A stretch of DNA of 64,000 nt from Rhizaria sp. SCN 62-66 (lineage: Eukaryota > Rhizaria, unplaced), in contig MEDY01000129.1 of the NCBI GenBank assembly GCA_001724265.1, positions 1-64,000 on the forward strand, written 5' to 3'. Positions 12,001 through 22,603 of the stretch are shown piece after piece (position 1 is the first letter of the stretch; each line of letters begins with the position of its first letter). The translations under genes and the position numbers were made by a program. Below the pieces are notes generated by a model that saw nothing but the letters and a program-made list of their open reading frames with translations, had not been told where the DNA came from and did not search any database.

Positions 12001-14111
12001 GCGCATGCTGGGGCAGCTGCACGCGCTGCGCGAGGATGAGGAAACAGGCCGGCACTTGCGCTGGGTGGCGGACCGGTGCGTCAGCGCCGCCGTGGCCGCT
12101 GCGAGGGCTGCGGCGGGCGACGCCGGGGTCAGGGGCGAGGGACGCACCGAGAACAGTCGCAGTCACAAGGCCGCTGACGCGGACGGAAGCTCAAGTGCGA
12201 GTGATGTCGGTGCTAGTGCAAACACTAATGGTAGCAGTTAGACTGCAAACACAGACGGTGCCGCTGCGGATGCTGAGGCTGTGATGATGGCTGGGCTGCT
12301 CAGCGATATTGTTGCACCGTTAAGCGCAGTGCTTGGACTGATGTTCTTTGCCTCTGATGACGACTTCTTTGTGCTCCATTGTACGTGGCGCTACAGCATG
12401 AAAGCGACTTGAGAAATGCAACACAATGGTTTTAGACTATGCTCATTTTTATTTTATATTTGTTTTATCGTTTGAATCTATAGGCTCCAACTCATTCTTC
12501 GCGCTGCGCCAACTGCTGCCGTGCTTGGCTCCGTCACAGCTACAACCCGTTCTAACTGACGGCCTGGCCACAATCCTCACGATATGGCTTGCGCAAGTAC
12601 GTACATCTTCACAGAATCAGTTCGTCTTCAAAATATTTTCCGGACCAAGGCTTGTTGTTCACTCATGTCTCACTTGTTTATCGTTCACGCTTACACTATC
12701 TAAGGGTCTTCCCGGTGCTGACTCGGCTGAGATCCGCCACCTCTTCGACAACGGGCTCCCCAGCACCACGCCTTCGCCATCGCCGGTGCGCTCCCCCGCG
12801 CCCGGCTACTCAACCATTGCGCCTGGTCGGCTCACCACTGCTGTTCAGCGGCTCGAGAAGAACGTCAGCGCACCGCAAAACGGGGCAACGTTTGGCGTGT
12901 TTGCCCTCCGTGGCAGCGCCGTCGACCCTGTTCCTCAATCGACCAAAAAAAGCTCGATCTCATACTCAGGCAACAACGATTCTCAGTTTGCGAGCAACAA
13001 CATCAACTCTGCCTCCGGCACTGGCGCCGTCTCTGCCACGTGCCCAATGCTCCCACCGTGGGCCGTGCTGGGCTCCGCCGCCGTGGGGGCGGCGCTGCGC
13101 GACGTGCACCCCACCAAGTCCATCTGGATGCTGTCTTGCGACGCGCCGGTCCACGGGCGCTCGCACGTCGTGCTGCGCTGTGCTTTACCGACAGTCGCCG
13201 CTGTACCGCAGCACAGCGGCGCCAGCAGCACCGGCCGCGACGCGCGCGGCAGCAGTGACGACACAAGCGAGGCAACAGCGGAGACGCCAGACACTGCTGC
13301 TACAGAGGAGCGTCGAGAGCCCGCGACGCCGGCTGCGGTGGAGGCCGCTGCCGGCGCCTCAAGCGCCAAAGAGGTGTGCGCGGCGCTGGCCGAAGAAGCC
13401 ACCGCCTCCGCGTCCGCGCCCGCGTCGATCCCGCCCCACGAGCGCGCCACCGTGACCGCGGCCTCGATCCAGACGGGCGGCGGCGTCTGGCAGCGGCGCT
13501 GGGACGCGCTGTTCGAAGCTGAGTACGCGCACGCACAGCAGCGCAAGCGCAGCGACTATGCGGCCGCGGTCGCCGACGGGGGCGCTGCGCTGTGCGCGCG
13601 GCTGGGGCTCTCTGCGGGCGTGGGGAGCGGGCTCGGGCTCGCGGGCACGCCCTTAGCCGGTGTAACTGGCGGCCAGAGTCTAAGTGCTGCGCAGAGAGCG
13701 AGGAGCGCAAGCGTGCCCGTACACCCTCGTTATAGTGAGAGCGCGGGGGTGAATCTAAGTGCACCCTTAGACCGTGTGGATGAGGTTGTGACTCTGGAGG
13801 CCGCTGCAAGGGGCACGGTGCTCACAGGGTTCCTGCCCCCGTCACTCATGGGGAACGCGTGGCGTCGCACCGACACCACAGCCAACACCACAAACATTCA
13901 CGTTCAAAGCACTGACCGGCAGACTGCAAGCTGGACTGACGCCACGCCTGCTCACAGCACTGGCGTGGGCGCAAACGCCGGCGCGAGCGCGAGTGCGAGT
14001 GGCGCAATCAGCAATACGGCCAGCGCAGTGTCGTTGGAGCGTGAGTGCGGCGAGCGCGCACTGTGGCTAGAGGGGCTTGCACGTGCGACGGCGCTCAAGG
14101 CGGTGATCTGA
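9098..14111 (+). CDS. giant questin-oxidase-like (DUF4243) protein
   Basis: Four exons: 9098-9949, 10058-12380, 12484-12596 and 12705-14111 (donors GTACGA, GTACGT, GTACGT), giving about 1,564 residues, with an in-frame TAG at 12239-12241. Pieces of the questin oxidase family appear in order. They are a His-rich start (RRHQHTYMGYRANHLSQGAV), then YLPLLSPGFMGAVTHPLIQT directly after intron 1, EGLAWAADEF, NQHPSRML, DDDFFVLH spliced to a CSNSFFALRQLLP segment, and an Ala-rich end with the LPPWAVLGSAAVGAA segment. Family members are usually around 450 residues; this one is over three times longer because of Ala/Ser/Gly low-complexity insertions between the conserved blocks. In fungi such enzymes perform a Baeyer-Villiger ring opening of an anthraquinone. 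The substrate here is unknown. No other secondary-metabolism gene is nearby. DDDFFVLH and the next exon lie after the TAG and belong to the family core, so the TAG must be read through. Confidence 0.8.
9622..9714 (+). repeat. Ser-Gly coding repeat
   Basis: Short GGCAGTGGC/GGCTCTGGC units encode a run of alternating Gly and Ser with occasional Thr inside exon 1 of the questin-oxidase-like gene. Probably a flexible linker. Confidence 0.85.
12239..12241 (+). other. in-frame UAG codon in the questin-oxidase-like gene
   Basis: TAG is codon 1012 of the spliced frame. It is preceded by ANTNGSS and followed by TANTDGAAADAEAV, then by the family block DDDFFVLH and a consensus GTACGT donor. The hydrophilic linker context fits Gln or Glu. 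Confidence 0.85.
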
Positions 14112-14683
14112 GGACATTCGCCAGAATAGGTATGTGAGTGAACGAGGTAAAAGTAACGTACAATACGTCTCAATCGAGAGAGGTTTTGGTCAAGCTATGC
14201 GACGCTGCTTGGATGTGATTTACAATAAACAATTGTGTTTTATTAAACTTCAAAGGATGACAGAGAAGATATGAACAATTGGGCAATGAATACAGGCCTG
14301 TGTAAATAATGTGATGCTCTCTTGGTAGCAATATGCATCTTTTTAGCTCACAATAAGAGCGAGCGAGCAAGAACAACAGAAGAGACTGGACTAGATAGAC
14401 AAACAGCAGGACCCAAATTCGGCAACATACAAACAGAAACACTGATGGGATAATGTAAGTCTTGCATATGCCACCATACACTTGTGATGCGCATACTTGT
14501 TGCCACTGGCCCATGTTTAAGCAAAATTGTGTCACAAGACAGTTTTGAAGCAGCAGCGACACACAAAGCAACCAGTCGATGCTCCACATGACCCAAACAT
14601 TCGGTGACAACATAAATAACCGTGTTCACAACCCGGTGAGGGCGCGAACTAGTTCAGTTTCGGCGTCTGTTTCTCTGTTTCTC
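14112..14683. other. convergent 3' spacer
   Basis: AT-rich sequence between two convergent genes. Only short chance frames are seen, and no RNA gene. Confidence 0.5.
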
Positions 14684-15301
14684 TCAGTAGTTGGACGACG
14701 GGCGGCGCTGCTGCTGCTGCTGCTGGCGGTAGAAGTGCGCGGCCTGATTCTCGGCCAGCATGCGCGAGCGATCCTCCTGGATGCGGCGCGCGATCTCGCG
14801 GTCCACGACTTCCTCCTCGGGCGTGGGCTCGTTGCTCTTGGTGGTGTAGATCTCGGCCGCGATGATGACGCCGATGACGCCGAAGAAGATGGCCATGACG
14901 CGCCAGTTGACGCTCGAGCCCAGCGCGCCGAAGTTGCCGATCTGGTCGTAGCGGAAGAAGCGCGTCATGCCGGACTCCTGCGCGGCGTCGTGCGCGAGGA
15001 AGCGCTCGGGGACGACCGTGGTGACCTCCTTGGTGAAGACGTTGTAGTAGGTGATCTCGCCCGTCTTGGGGTCCTTGCGCTGGTGCCAGTCGCGCACGCG
15101 CGCAGTGCCGCGCAGCGCCAGCGCCCGTGTCGCGGACGTCGCCGAGGCGCTAAACGCCGGCGCGGTGGAAGCGCGCGCGATGGTGGCGGGGCGAGCGGAG
15201 GAGAAGAGGCGATGGGCAGAGGGGCGGGGAAGCACCGAGCTCTGCGAGCGGGCTGCGACCGAAGCCACATTCTTAGAAGCCATCGACAGACGGGATAACA
15301 T
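14684..15301 (-). CDS. mitochondrial single-pass membrane protein with degenerate WW-like motif
   Basis: A single-exon gene of 205 residues ending with TGA. The first 65 residues are rich in Ser, Arg and Ala with no acidic residue, a typical mitochondrial presequence. Around residues 70-97, RDWHQRKDPKTGEITYYNVF followed by TKEVTTVVP has the layout of a WW domain (first Trp, GEITYYN, TT..P), but the second Trp is replaced. A transmembrane helix follows at about 131-153 (WRVMAIFFGVIGVIIAA), then a charged tail ending in a Gln run and RRPSSNY. This layout fits a small inner-membrane assembly or complex-subunit protein; I cannot assign it further. A GTAG preceded by a T-rich tract lies three bases before the ATG. 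Confidence 0.7.
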   Translation of the reverse strand: MLSRLSMASKNVASVAARSQSSVLPRPSAHRLFSSARPATIARASTAPAFSASATSATRALALRGTARVRDWHQRKDPKTGEITYYNVFTKEVTTVVPERFLAHDAAQESGMTRFFRYDQIGNFGALGSSVNWRVMAIFFGVIGVIIAAEIYTTKSNEPTPEEEVVDREIARRIQEDRSRMLAENQAAHFYRQQQQQQRRPSSNY

Positions 15302-15905
15302 TGTCTACAAAATGTAAAATAAGAAATCAAATAATTTTGTAAGTGTTTAATTCAATCTATATTACCCTGGTGCTATTTAACGGTTTCTTGAAGACTCTGG
15401 ATGATCTTTCCCGCAGCTCTTGAAGCCCGACTAACCGATAGCTTGCCGTCACTTTCGCACGACCCTACCGCCGTCAGCGCTTGCATTGTCGGTACACAAG
15501 GGTTCTCGCAAGGTATATAAAGGATCAAGATCGAAAAAACACATTATGACAGATTTTAAGTAGTTTTCATACTGAAAATAGTGTATATTACTTTATAGGC
15601 CTTGATCACCGCGCGGTGTCTCCGTAATAAGACGGTGGATTCCAAGAATGACTGTACCGAAAGCAAGGCGAGTAGCACACTCAAACCTCGCTAACAGCAA
15701 TAAAAATACGGCCCTCAGTCACGGCCCCGCACTCAGACTATGTACCTGCGTAAAATCATCTCTGGCCACACGACAAGTCGTCACAGTCTCCGCAGTCGGT
15801 CACATATCAGCATGCGTAACAGTTAGGAGACAAACGCTTCCTGGCCCTCCGAGGAATGCTCTGAGCTCGCGACAACTCACTCACAGCTCACTCACTGCTC
15901 AGTGC
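15302..15905. other. intergenic spacer upstream of the WW-like gene
   Basis: AT-rich with several short frames and no recognisable gene. It holds the promoter of the minus-strand WW-like gene and the 3' end of the 5'-nucleotidase gene. Confidence 0.45.
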
Positions 15906-17201
15906 TCACTGCGCCGCACTCTTGCCCTCCTCCGCCGCCGCAGTCGCGCCCGCAGTCGCAGTGGTGCCAGCGGTAGCCGCGGTTGCCGCGGACGCCGCGG
16001 CAACCGCAGCGTCGATGTCCACGTTGGCATTAAGCGCCATGATCTCCTCCACGGAGACCTCCCCCTTAGCCAGTCTAAGTACCCTCAGCGCGAACTCCAT
16101 CGTGTTATCCCCCACCAGCACCACGTCAAACGCCTCCGCGTACGCCTTGAGGTGGTTCTCGACCTTCTTGCCGACGCCAGTGTTGAGGTATCCCACCCGC
16201 AGGACCGCGCCGGCGTCGTGCTGCGCGTCGTTGCTCATGGTGACGTCGCCCAGCGAGTCGCCCAGCAGCAGCACGTTGCGGCGCGATGTCACGTGCTGCT
16301 CGAACGCCGTCCCGCGGACTAGCCCGTCGTGCTTGTTGAAGACGTGGATGGGGCCGTCGGCGTTGGTGAACTCGGCCGCCAGTCCGTCTTTGAAGCCGAC
16401 GACGTTGGAGATGACGTGCATGTTGGCGCTCAGCAGTCCCTTGCGTTGCAGCACGTCCTCAATCACGTTCGCGATGCCCGCCGAGAAGACCAGAAACGGA
16501 ACATCCGCGGCCTCGCACAGCCGCAGCAGCGTGGCGCAGCGGGAGCGGAACGTGATCTTGTCTTCGACCGCGGTCACCATGCGCGCGAAAATCCCCTCCG
16601 GTAGCTTCTCCGCCACCAACGCGGCTTGCGCCAGCCCCCACCACTCGACCATCTTCCCAACGCGCTGCGCGTGCGACAGCGCCGGGTCGATTTCGCACGG
16701 GTAGTACGTGTTGAACAGCTCGCGCGTGCGCGCGCGGTACGCTTCGGACGTGAAATGCGACCGCTCGAGCACGCACCAGGAGGAGAGTCCCTCGGGGGTG
16801 GTCATCGTCGCGTCGAAGTCGCTCACGCAGTACAGGTCGCGCAGCCCGCCCGCCGCAATGCGCGCCAGCTTTGCGCGCACCGCGGCGGGGTCGCGGATGT
16901 GCGCCGTCGACGCGCGCAGGGCCGCGGGGTGCAGGTTCGCGCCGAGCCCGCGGACGTCGACCGCGGTGGCGGCCAGGACGGCGGCCGCAGCGTCGTCCGC
17001 GGGCGGCAGCGGGGACACCGCCGTGATGGCTGAGTGGGCGGCGGCGGCGGCAGCGTCTGTTGGGACTGCGAGAGTGCTGCTGCTACTGCTACTGCTGCTG
17101 CTGCTGCCGTGGGCGGCGGTGGCAGGGACGGGGAGGAGGACGCTGGTGTTAGCGCCAATCGAGGCCGGGTGCGTCGTCGCGGCGTTCAAAGAGCTGCTCA
17201 T
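15906..17201 (-). CDS. NT5C3: pyrimidine 5'-nucleotidase (cN-III / UMPH-1 type)
   Basis: HAD-superfamily phosphatase that dephosphorylates UMP and CMP in the cytosol. A single exon of 431 residues ends with TGA. The nucleophile motif appears as DFDATMT near residue 130. Family blocks follow in order: KMVEWW, FSAGIANVIEDVL, VISNVVGFKDG, PIHVFNKHDG, LLGDSLGDVTM (the metal-binding Asp motif) and VLRVGYLN. The first 120 residues are an Ala/Ser/Pro-rich extension not found in the animal enzyme. The C-terminus is also Ala/Thr-rich. TGCAG with a pyrimidine tract sits seven bases before the ATG. The gene is divergent from the Erv41/46-type gene. Confidence 0.93.
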   Translation of the reverse strand: MSSSLNAATTHPASIGANTSVLLPVPATAAHGSSSSSSSSSSTLAVPTDAAAAAAHSAITAVSPLPPADDAAAAVLAATAVDVRGLGANLHPAALRASTAHIRDPAAVRAKLARIAAGGLRDLYCVSDFDATMTTPEGLSSWCVLERSHFTSEAYRARTRELFNTYYPCEIDPALSHAQRVGKMVEWWGLAQAALVAEKLPEGIFARMVTAVEDKITFRSRCATLLRLCEAADVPFLVFSAGIANVIEDVLQRKGLLSANMHVISNVVGFKDGLAAEFTNADGPIHVFNKHDGLVRGTAFEQHVTSRRNVLLLGDSLGDVTMSNDAQHDAGAVLRVGYLNTGVGKKVENHLKAYAEAFDVVLVGDNTMEFALRVLRLAKGEVSVEEIMALNANVDIDAAVAAASAATAATAGTTATAGATAAAEEGKSAAQ

Positions 17202-17646
17202 TGAACGGCTGCAAGGCAGTGCAGAGAGAACCAGAGTAATTTTCGTGTAGATTAGAACAGAGAGAGGTTATGTGGTGAGTGAACACAATTGCAGGGGCGT
17301 AGTGGGGGCGAATGGCGGAGCGTCCGATAAGCGACTTCGGCTTTTGTGGCTGCAGGCGCGTAAGAGAGGTTTCTGAATGGGGAATGTCTTTTCAAGATGT
17401 AAATTAATGAACATCACAGAAAAACGCACTGTTCTCGTCCGGGGGCTAAAGAACTGCCTTCTTGACGGACGTAAGTCACACGACCGCGTTGTACAAAATT
17501 TACGCTTTGGCATTGTTGCCGTCATGGATCTGCGATTTCCCCTTTGTGATGTTTTGAATCACGACGGATATATCGTCTCAAGAGCGCTTTGGAGATACAA
17601 GGCTAGGTTAAAAGGCAAGAACACACTTGATTAGACTCTTGTCCGA
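17202..17646. other. divergent promoter region with a joined upstream frame
   Basis: Between divergent starts. An ATG at 17377 opens 85 codons that end in a TAG at 17632-17634. If UAG is sense, this frame runs straight into the next gene's ATG at 17647. The stretch has no family match and mixed codon use, so it may be a 5' leader, and the TTAG itself could be a splice acceptor. Confidence 0.4.
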
Positions 17647-19342
17647 ATGAGCTCTGGCTTCATGGGTAGTCCGTCGCGTATTTCGCGCTTCGACATGTAC
17701 CGCTCAGTTCCCAAGGACCTTGCAGAGCCCACATCAATTGGCGGCACAGGTACGTAAGATCGATACATATCAAGTGCATCACGAGACATGTCACGTGTTA
17801 TAAAAATTAGTTCCATAAAAAGCTGGCCATATCTTCATTAGACTTGTTAATATCACTATATCCGACTTGTTGTTCTTACCTACCCGTGCCATTCTTCGTG
17901 GCGCCATCGTGTCCTACATCTCCGTTCTCCGTCACAGTCTCTCTGCTCGCGATGGTGGTAATGGGCTACCTCTTTCTGACCGAACTCTACTCGTACCTGA
18001 CCCCCACAATTACCAGCACTCTTTCCGTCGGCAGCGAGAACGACCTCCACGACAAAACTGACTGGGCTTCTGCCGCTACCGCCACTGCCTCTGCCTCTGC
18101 GTCCGCGGGCACGGAGGGCGAGCAGGGCGACGCGGCTGCCGTGGCGGAGGTGGACATGGTGCGGCTTAACTTCGACGTCACGATGCTGCGGCTGCCGTGC
18201 GTGGTGGCGAGCGTTGACCACCAGGACGTCATGGGCGGCCACACGATGGACATCCACGGGTCGGTCACCAAGACGCGCGTGTCCGCGACGGGCGCGATCA
18301 TCGGGCCCTATGTCCCGCACGAGGAGCGCGAGGACCACGGTGATCACGAGCATGGTGACGGCCGCGACAGTGAGGAGGCGCCTGCTGCGCCGGCGAGGTA
18401 CAACGCACAGAGCGACAAAGCAGGCAAAACGACGGCGACGACAGAGGGCGAGACGGCGGCGCGGGTCGTGATCAAGAAGCGGACGCCGCACATGCACGGC
18501 CACAGCCACGGCCACGGCGCCATCACGCCCGCGCTGGCGGCTCAGCTTGCGGCAGAGGCGGACGAGCAGATCGGTGAAGGTTGCCGCATCACTGGTAAGT
18601 TCAACTCTAACTGGAACACAAACGATTTAGCAGCATGGTTTGTAGTTTTGCTCTAAAATGTATTCATCTGTAAATTTAAGTATTTTCATTTTATGTTTAA
18701 ACAGCAAGTTTCAGTGTTACTCTAGGTTCATATCACAGCTCTTCTAAAATGTCTGATCATATCTTTTTTCATATCTTTTCTGTTTTAGGTTTCATTTCTG
18801 TCAAGAAGGTTCCCGGCAACTTCCACATCTCCGCCCACGCGCACGCGAACCTCCTCCCGCGCCTGTTTCCCGCCGCGACGGGCGCTTTTATGGACGTCTC
18901 GCACCGCATCCACGCGCTCTGGTTCGGCTCCACGGCCGCGGGCGCCGCCGTGCGCAGCCACGTCGCGGCGGCGCGCCTCGACCCGCTCGCTGGCTCCACC
19001 GCGCGGCTGCCGCAGGTCGGCCCGCGCGCCGCGCCCTACTCGCAGGAGTACTTCCTCGAGGTTGTGCCCACGACGTTCACGGAGCGCGGCGGCCGCGTGC
19101 ACCGCGTGCACCAGTTCGTCGCGCACCGCACCGCCGTGCAAGGCCGCTACGCCATCCCCGCCGTGTACTTCCGGCTCAACTTCTCGCCCATTGCGGTCGC
19201 TTTTACGGCGGAGGGAAAGCCACTGGCGCAGTTCGTGGTGCAGGTGTGCGCGATCGTCGGCGGCGTGTTCACCGTGCTGGGGCTCGTGTCCGGCTGGCTA
19301 AACTCGTCGTACAGGGTGCTTGTCAACAAGAGGCCCATGTGA
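17647..19342 (+). CDS. Erv41/Erv46 (ERGIC-type) COPII cargo receptor
   Basis: Membrane protein that cycles between ER and Golgi in COPII vesicles. Exons are 17647-17749, 17938-18594 and 18789-19342 (donors GTACGT and GTAAGT), giving 437 residues. The N-terminus SRISRFDMYRSVPKDLAEP is the family start. A membrane helix follows across the first junction (SLLAMVVMGYLFLTEL), then the lumenal strand VRLNFDVTMLRLPC. The hallmark GCRITGFISVKKVPGNFHIS is formed exactly at the second junction. The C-terminal helix is VVQVCAIVGGVFTVLGLVSG. The lumenal part carries a His-rich segment (HMHGHSHGHG) and lacks the CxxC cluster typical of Erv46, so I do not choose between Erv41 and Erv46. An in-frame extension upstream exists if the TAG at 17632 is sense. 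It stops with TGA, 78 bases from the convergent next gene. Confidence 0.9.
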
Positions 19343-19420
19343 GACGAGAGCGATCGCGGCGAGACGGTTCTGCAGTGAGACGTCTCTGCTCTGAGCGCCA
19401 GTGGAGCTCACCATCGTCGT

Positions 19421-21985
19421 TTATATCCTGGGCTTGAACTTGAGGAAGCGAACAGTCATTTTCCCCACGTAATTGCCCTCAAGGCACCACTTCGCTTGGC
19501 AGCGCGCATTGAGACCCTTCAAGACCGGGGCGTCGAAAGGCTCGTCTCCACTGTCGTGTTTGGCCGGCTCATTGCCCGCCACGCATGACATCACACGGCC
19601 GACAGGCACGGCGCCGCGCATGAGGTTGACCGGACACTGTCTGAAGACGATGAACCAGGGCGAATCATGATTACCCTTGTTCTCAAGTTCACCGGGAAGT
19701 ACGCTGCGTGGATACATTAAAACTGTGCCGACGGGATACATCGTGATTTTGTTTTCGCTTTTGCTTTTGGTTCTCGAAGCAGACATCGAGTATTCGCCGT
19801 ATACGATGTCGCTATCGGGAAACTGGATTCGATCAGTGTTGCGATGGCACTCACAGTCATATTTATAGAAAACCAGTACTGGCATTGCTGCGGATTTACC
19901 GCGGGGCACAATGCACACGTGTCGATAGTTGCCAAGAGCTTGCCTGACAAGTCCTGCACGGAAATGCGCAGCATTGCAGGGAAACTTCTCATCATTGAGC
20001 CTGATTACCATACTGTACGTTTTTTGCGTTGAGTACGATTCGTTAAGCTGAAGTTTCATCACCACATCAGACGTCATGTGCTCACTTTTCACTTTCGACT
20101 TTGCAAAGGCAATGATGCTTTCCCGTGCCCTGACCTGTGAAAGGGATAGGACAGCTTGAGACGGCTCATTAGTGGGGCGTGAGTGGTTCAGCTGTTGAAT
20201 GTAGCCGCTTTCTTTGAGCTTGCACACAATGTACGTGTCAAACGCGTCCTGCCAAAACAACTTAGACCGCTTCAAAAACCCACCCATTTCTTCGAGAGTC
20301 TGCAGGCGCACCTTCTTCTCTGAAGCTGTTTCAGGTGCAATCACCGCCATTCTGACGAGCAGTGTGCGCAATTGCTCGAGCTCGTGCAACGCGGGTGCAC
20401 CGTCGCTTGTGTTCAGGTGATCGTCATTTTGCAGCAGCTCGAGCGCTTGCAGCCCGCGGCCGGCGATGAGCTCGGCCACGAAGGGGTTCCACGGCGTAAC
20501 CCTGCGTTGGTGCACTGCAGGGTCTGGTGAGGTGTCGCTGGTGCTGATCATTACGCGCAGCAGGTGCAAAAGAGACGTCACACTTTTTGTAAACAGCCAT
20601 GTATACATGGCTGTCGTTGCAAAAAACGTTAGCAATGCGCAACATGTCTTCATTGCGCCACTGGCAAGCAGCTGCTTTGCCATGAGCGTAGCGTCTGAGG
20701 CAGTGTTTAACATATTGTTTAACAAGAGGACAGTATTGATTCCAACTATATCGCAATCCATTATGCGAATAGACTCGTAGTACTTGCTGTGGTGAACTTC
20801 TATGCAGTTTAGAATTGGGGCGAAGCCACGTGCGCGCGAGAGACTCTGGGCGAACTCAGGGAAGTGAGCTGTCAATCGCACAAGCATGGGGAGATAGATT
20901 ACGAGGGACTTAATATCCCATTGATGATCCGATATATTGTTGACGCCAATATAATCGAGAATTTTCTCAAGACGGGGCTTTGTAAAGGCCCACATCAACG
21001 TAGAATTGTCAAACAAGCGCATAAAGTTACGAAGCAATCTTGGACTCCCGAGATCCCATAGAGTTGGCACAAAGTCATCACTCGCCGCAAACTCCGCAAG
21101 GTCACGACGGCGCTGTGCATCGCCTGCTGAGCGAGCACTGGCGTTTAGGCACGCACACACGCTGTCATTATCGTCGAGGCTTTTAACTTGGTTGTCACGG
21201 CTACAGTCGCACTCGAACAGATAGGAGAGCGCAGAGTAGACGACGCAAGGAAGCCTTGAATTCCACTCACGCTTTGGATGGTCTTGGATGATGTTGCGCA
21301 TCAGTGTGACAAAAGGTGACGCGTCTGCGTACGGAAGCCGTGGCTTGGCATTTATGTTGTCCCTATAGGATGCGTGAAGGAGATGCAGAGTGGACTGTAC
21401 AGCTCCATAATATTGAAGATGCGCTGCTGTCACGTATGGCCGGCGTCCGTCTTGGATCGCCACTCGATGCAAGCGGGGCAGGATATGCGTCAAAGCACTG
21501 ACCCAGACTGACGTGTTGACATCCGCTATAGTCACTATGGCACCCACAAGATTCAGGATATTTGTCACCATGAACAGCTGAGGACGGAGTGAAAGGAGCC
21601 CAAGAAGCTTCTCAACGGTGCCATACTGAGATATAAGTTTTTCCTCCGCATCGTGCTTGTCGATCAATGCAAGCAGCTTGATCGTGACCTTTAGCTGTTC
21701 AGTGATAGGGCTGTTGACTTTGTCCGTGGGTCTGCTGAAGTTACTCGTGATGACGAGCGACTGCAGAATCAGTGTTACGACCCCGCTCTCGCGGAGCACT
21801 TCGATGCAACGAGACGAGGATAAGTGAATGCAAAGCGCCTGTCGAGCGGTGATTTGCTTCTCTGACAGGGATGTAACATCACCGATTGCTGCGTATAACT
21901 GTGCGTACAACTTTTGCTTCTTGCTCTCCGATATGTCGTCGAATGCGGGATCGTAGGACGAGACAGAATCAGAGGAGCCTGACAT
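19421..21985 (-). CDS. Armadillo-like plus cyclophilin-like domain protein (complete paralogue of copy A)
   Basis: A single exon of 854 residues from ATG 21985 to TAA. Residues 1-560 are mostly alpha-helical, Leu-rich and rather conserved in tone (KLLALIDKHDAEEKLISQYG, VEKLLGLLSLRP), resembling Armadillo/HEAT repeats without a clear repeat register. A linker with LEEMGGFLKRS leads to about 280 residues shared with copy A. Inside it, MVIRLNDEKFPCNAAHFR and SPWFIVFRQCPVNLMRGAVP followed by VGRVMSC have the spacing and character of the first and last strands of a cyclophilin domain. Residues needed for isomerase activity are not recognisable. The domain may be a peptide-binding relic. No in-frame TAG occurs. 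Codon use is AT-richer than in housekeeping neighbours. Role unknown; possibly a scaffold. Confidence 0.75.
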   Translation of the reverse strand: MSGSSDSVSSYDPAFDDISESKKQKLYAQLYAAIGDVTSLSEKQITARQALCIHLSSSRCIEVLRESGVVTLILQSLVITSNFSRPTDKVNSPITEQLKVTIKLLALIDKHDAEEKLISQYGTVEKLLGLLSLRPQLFMVTNILNLVGAIVTIADVNTSVWVSALTHILPRLHRVAIQDGRRPYVTAAHLQYYGAVQSTLHLLHASYRDNINAKPRLPYADASPFVTLMRNIIQDHPKREWNSRLPCVVYSALSYLFECDCSRDNQVKSLDDNDSVCACLNASARSAGDAQRRRDLAEFAASDDFVPTLWDLGSPRLLRNFMRLFDNSTLMWAFTKPRLEKILDYIGVNNISDHQWDIKSLVIYLPMLVRLTAHFPEFAQSLSRARGFAPILNCIEVHHSKYYESIRIMDCDIVGINTVLLLNNMLNTASDATLMAKQLLASGAMKTCCALLTFFATTAMYTWLFTKSVTSLLHLLRVMISTSDTSPDPAVHQRRVTPWNPFVAELIAGRGLQALELLQNDDHLNTSDGAPALHELEQLRTLLVRMAVIAPETASEKKVRLQTLEEMGGFLKRSKLFWQDAFDTYIVCKLKESGYIQQLNHSRPTNEPSQAVLSLSQVRARESIIAFAKSKVKSEHMTSDVVMKLQLNESYSTQKTYSMVIRLNDEKFPCNAAHFRAGLVRQALGNYRHVCIVPRGKSAAMPVLVFYKYDCECHRNTDRIQFPDSDIVYGEYSMSASRTKSKSENKITMYPVGTVLMYPRSVLPGELENKGNHDSPWFIVFRQCPVNLMRGAVPVGRVMSCVAGNEPAKHDSGDEPFDAPVLKGLNARCQAKWCLEGNYVGKMTVRFLKFKPRI

Positions 21986-22603
21986 CACGTATACGTGCAC
22001 GAATCAACTTCCCGAGGACTTGCTATTTTTTGGGTGAAAAATCACGTTGTATGGACTTGTTGGGCTCTGTACGTTGGTTGTAATGAGATCATGTTTGAAA
22101 TGAGCTTTGAGATGAGATTGGGTCTGGGCGACATCAGGGTGATCCCACGAACAAGAGACAGCAACACCGAATACAATTATTGCACTTTATCTCTAACTTG
22201 TTGAGTATTTGAGATACGATTTCGAAGACAAGCAACACCTTTCTAGCCCTCCCTCACAGTTTACTCTTGGCGATGTCTCTGTGATGGCGATCAGCACATG
22301 GGTAAGCAACTCAATTTCGATCGTGTTCGCAAAAATAGTCTATATGACATGCTGTTCAGAGAATATTATTACGTGTTGTTGCAATGATCATTTGTCAAAA
22401 TTTATTCCGGTCTAAGCTGATTTATATTCGAATTACATATGCGTGCTGTGGTACGAATAATATTGTCAAAGCGGTGCTGCTGCGACTTAAAGAAGTTACG
22501 CCGACTTGAAGCGCACTTGAGCGAAGATGTGCACAACTCAATCAAATTAAATTCTCGTACAACGATTACATATAAATCCTATATCTAAGTATCGGCCGGG
22601 TAC
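21986..22603. other. intergenic spacer
   Basis: AT-rich; contains the upstream region of the minus-strand Armadillo/cyclophilin-like gene and the 3' end of the next minus-strand gene. I see only short chance frames. Confidence 0.45.

Noticed and set aside
14579-15298. 239-codon open frame opposite the WW-like gene
   Set aside because: The minus frame has a presequence and a membrane helix; the plus frame is a GC-driven shadow.
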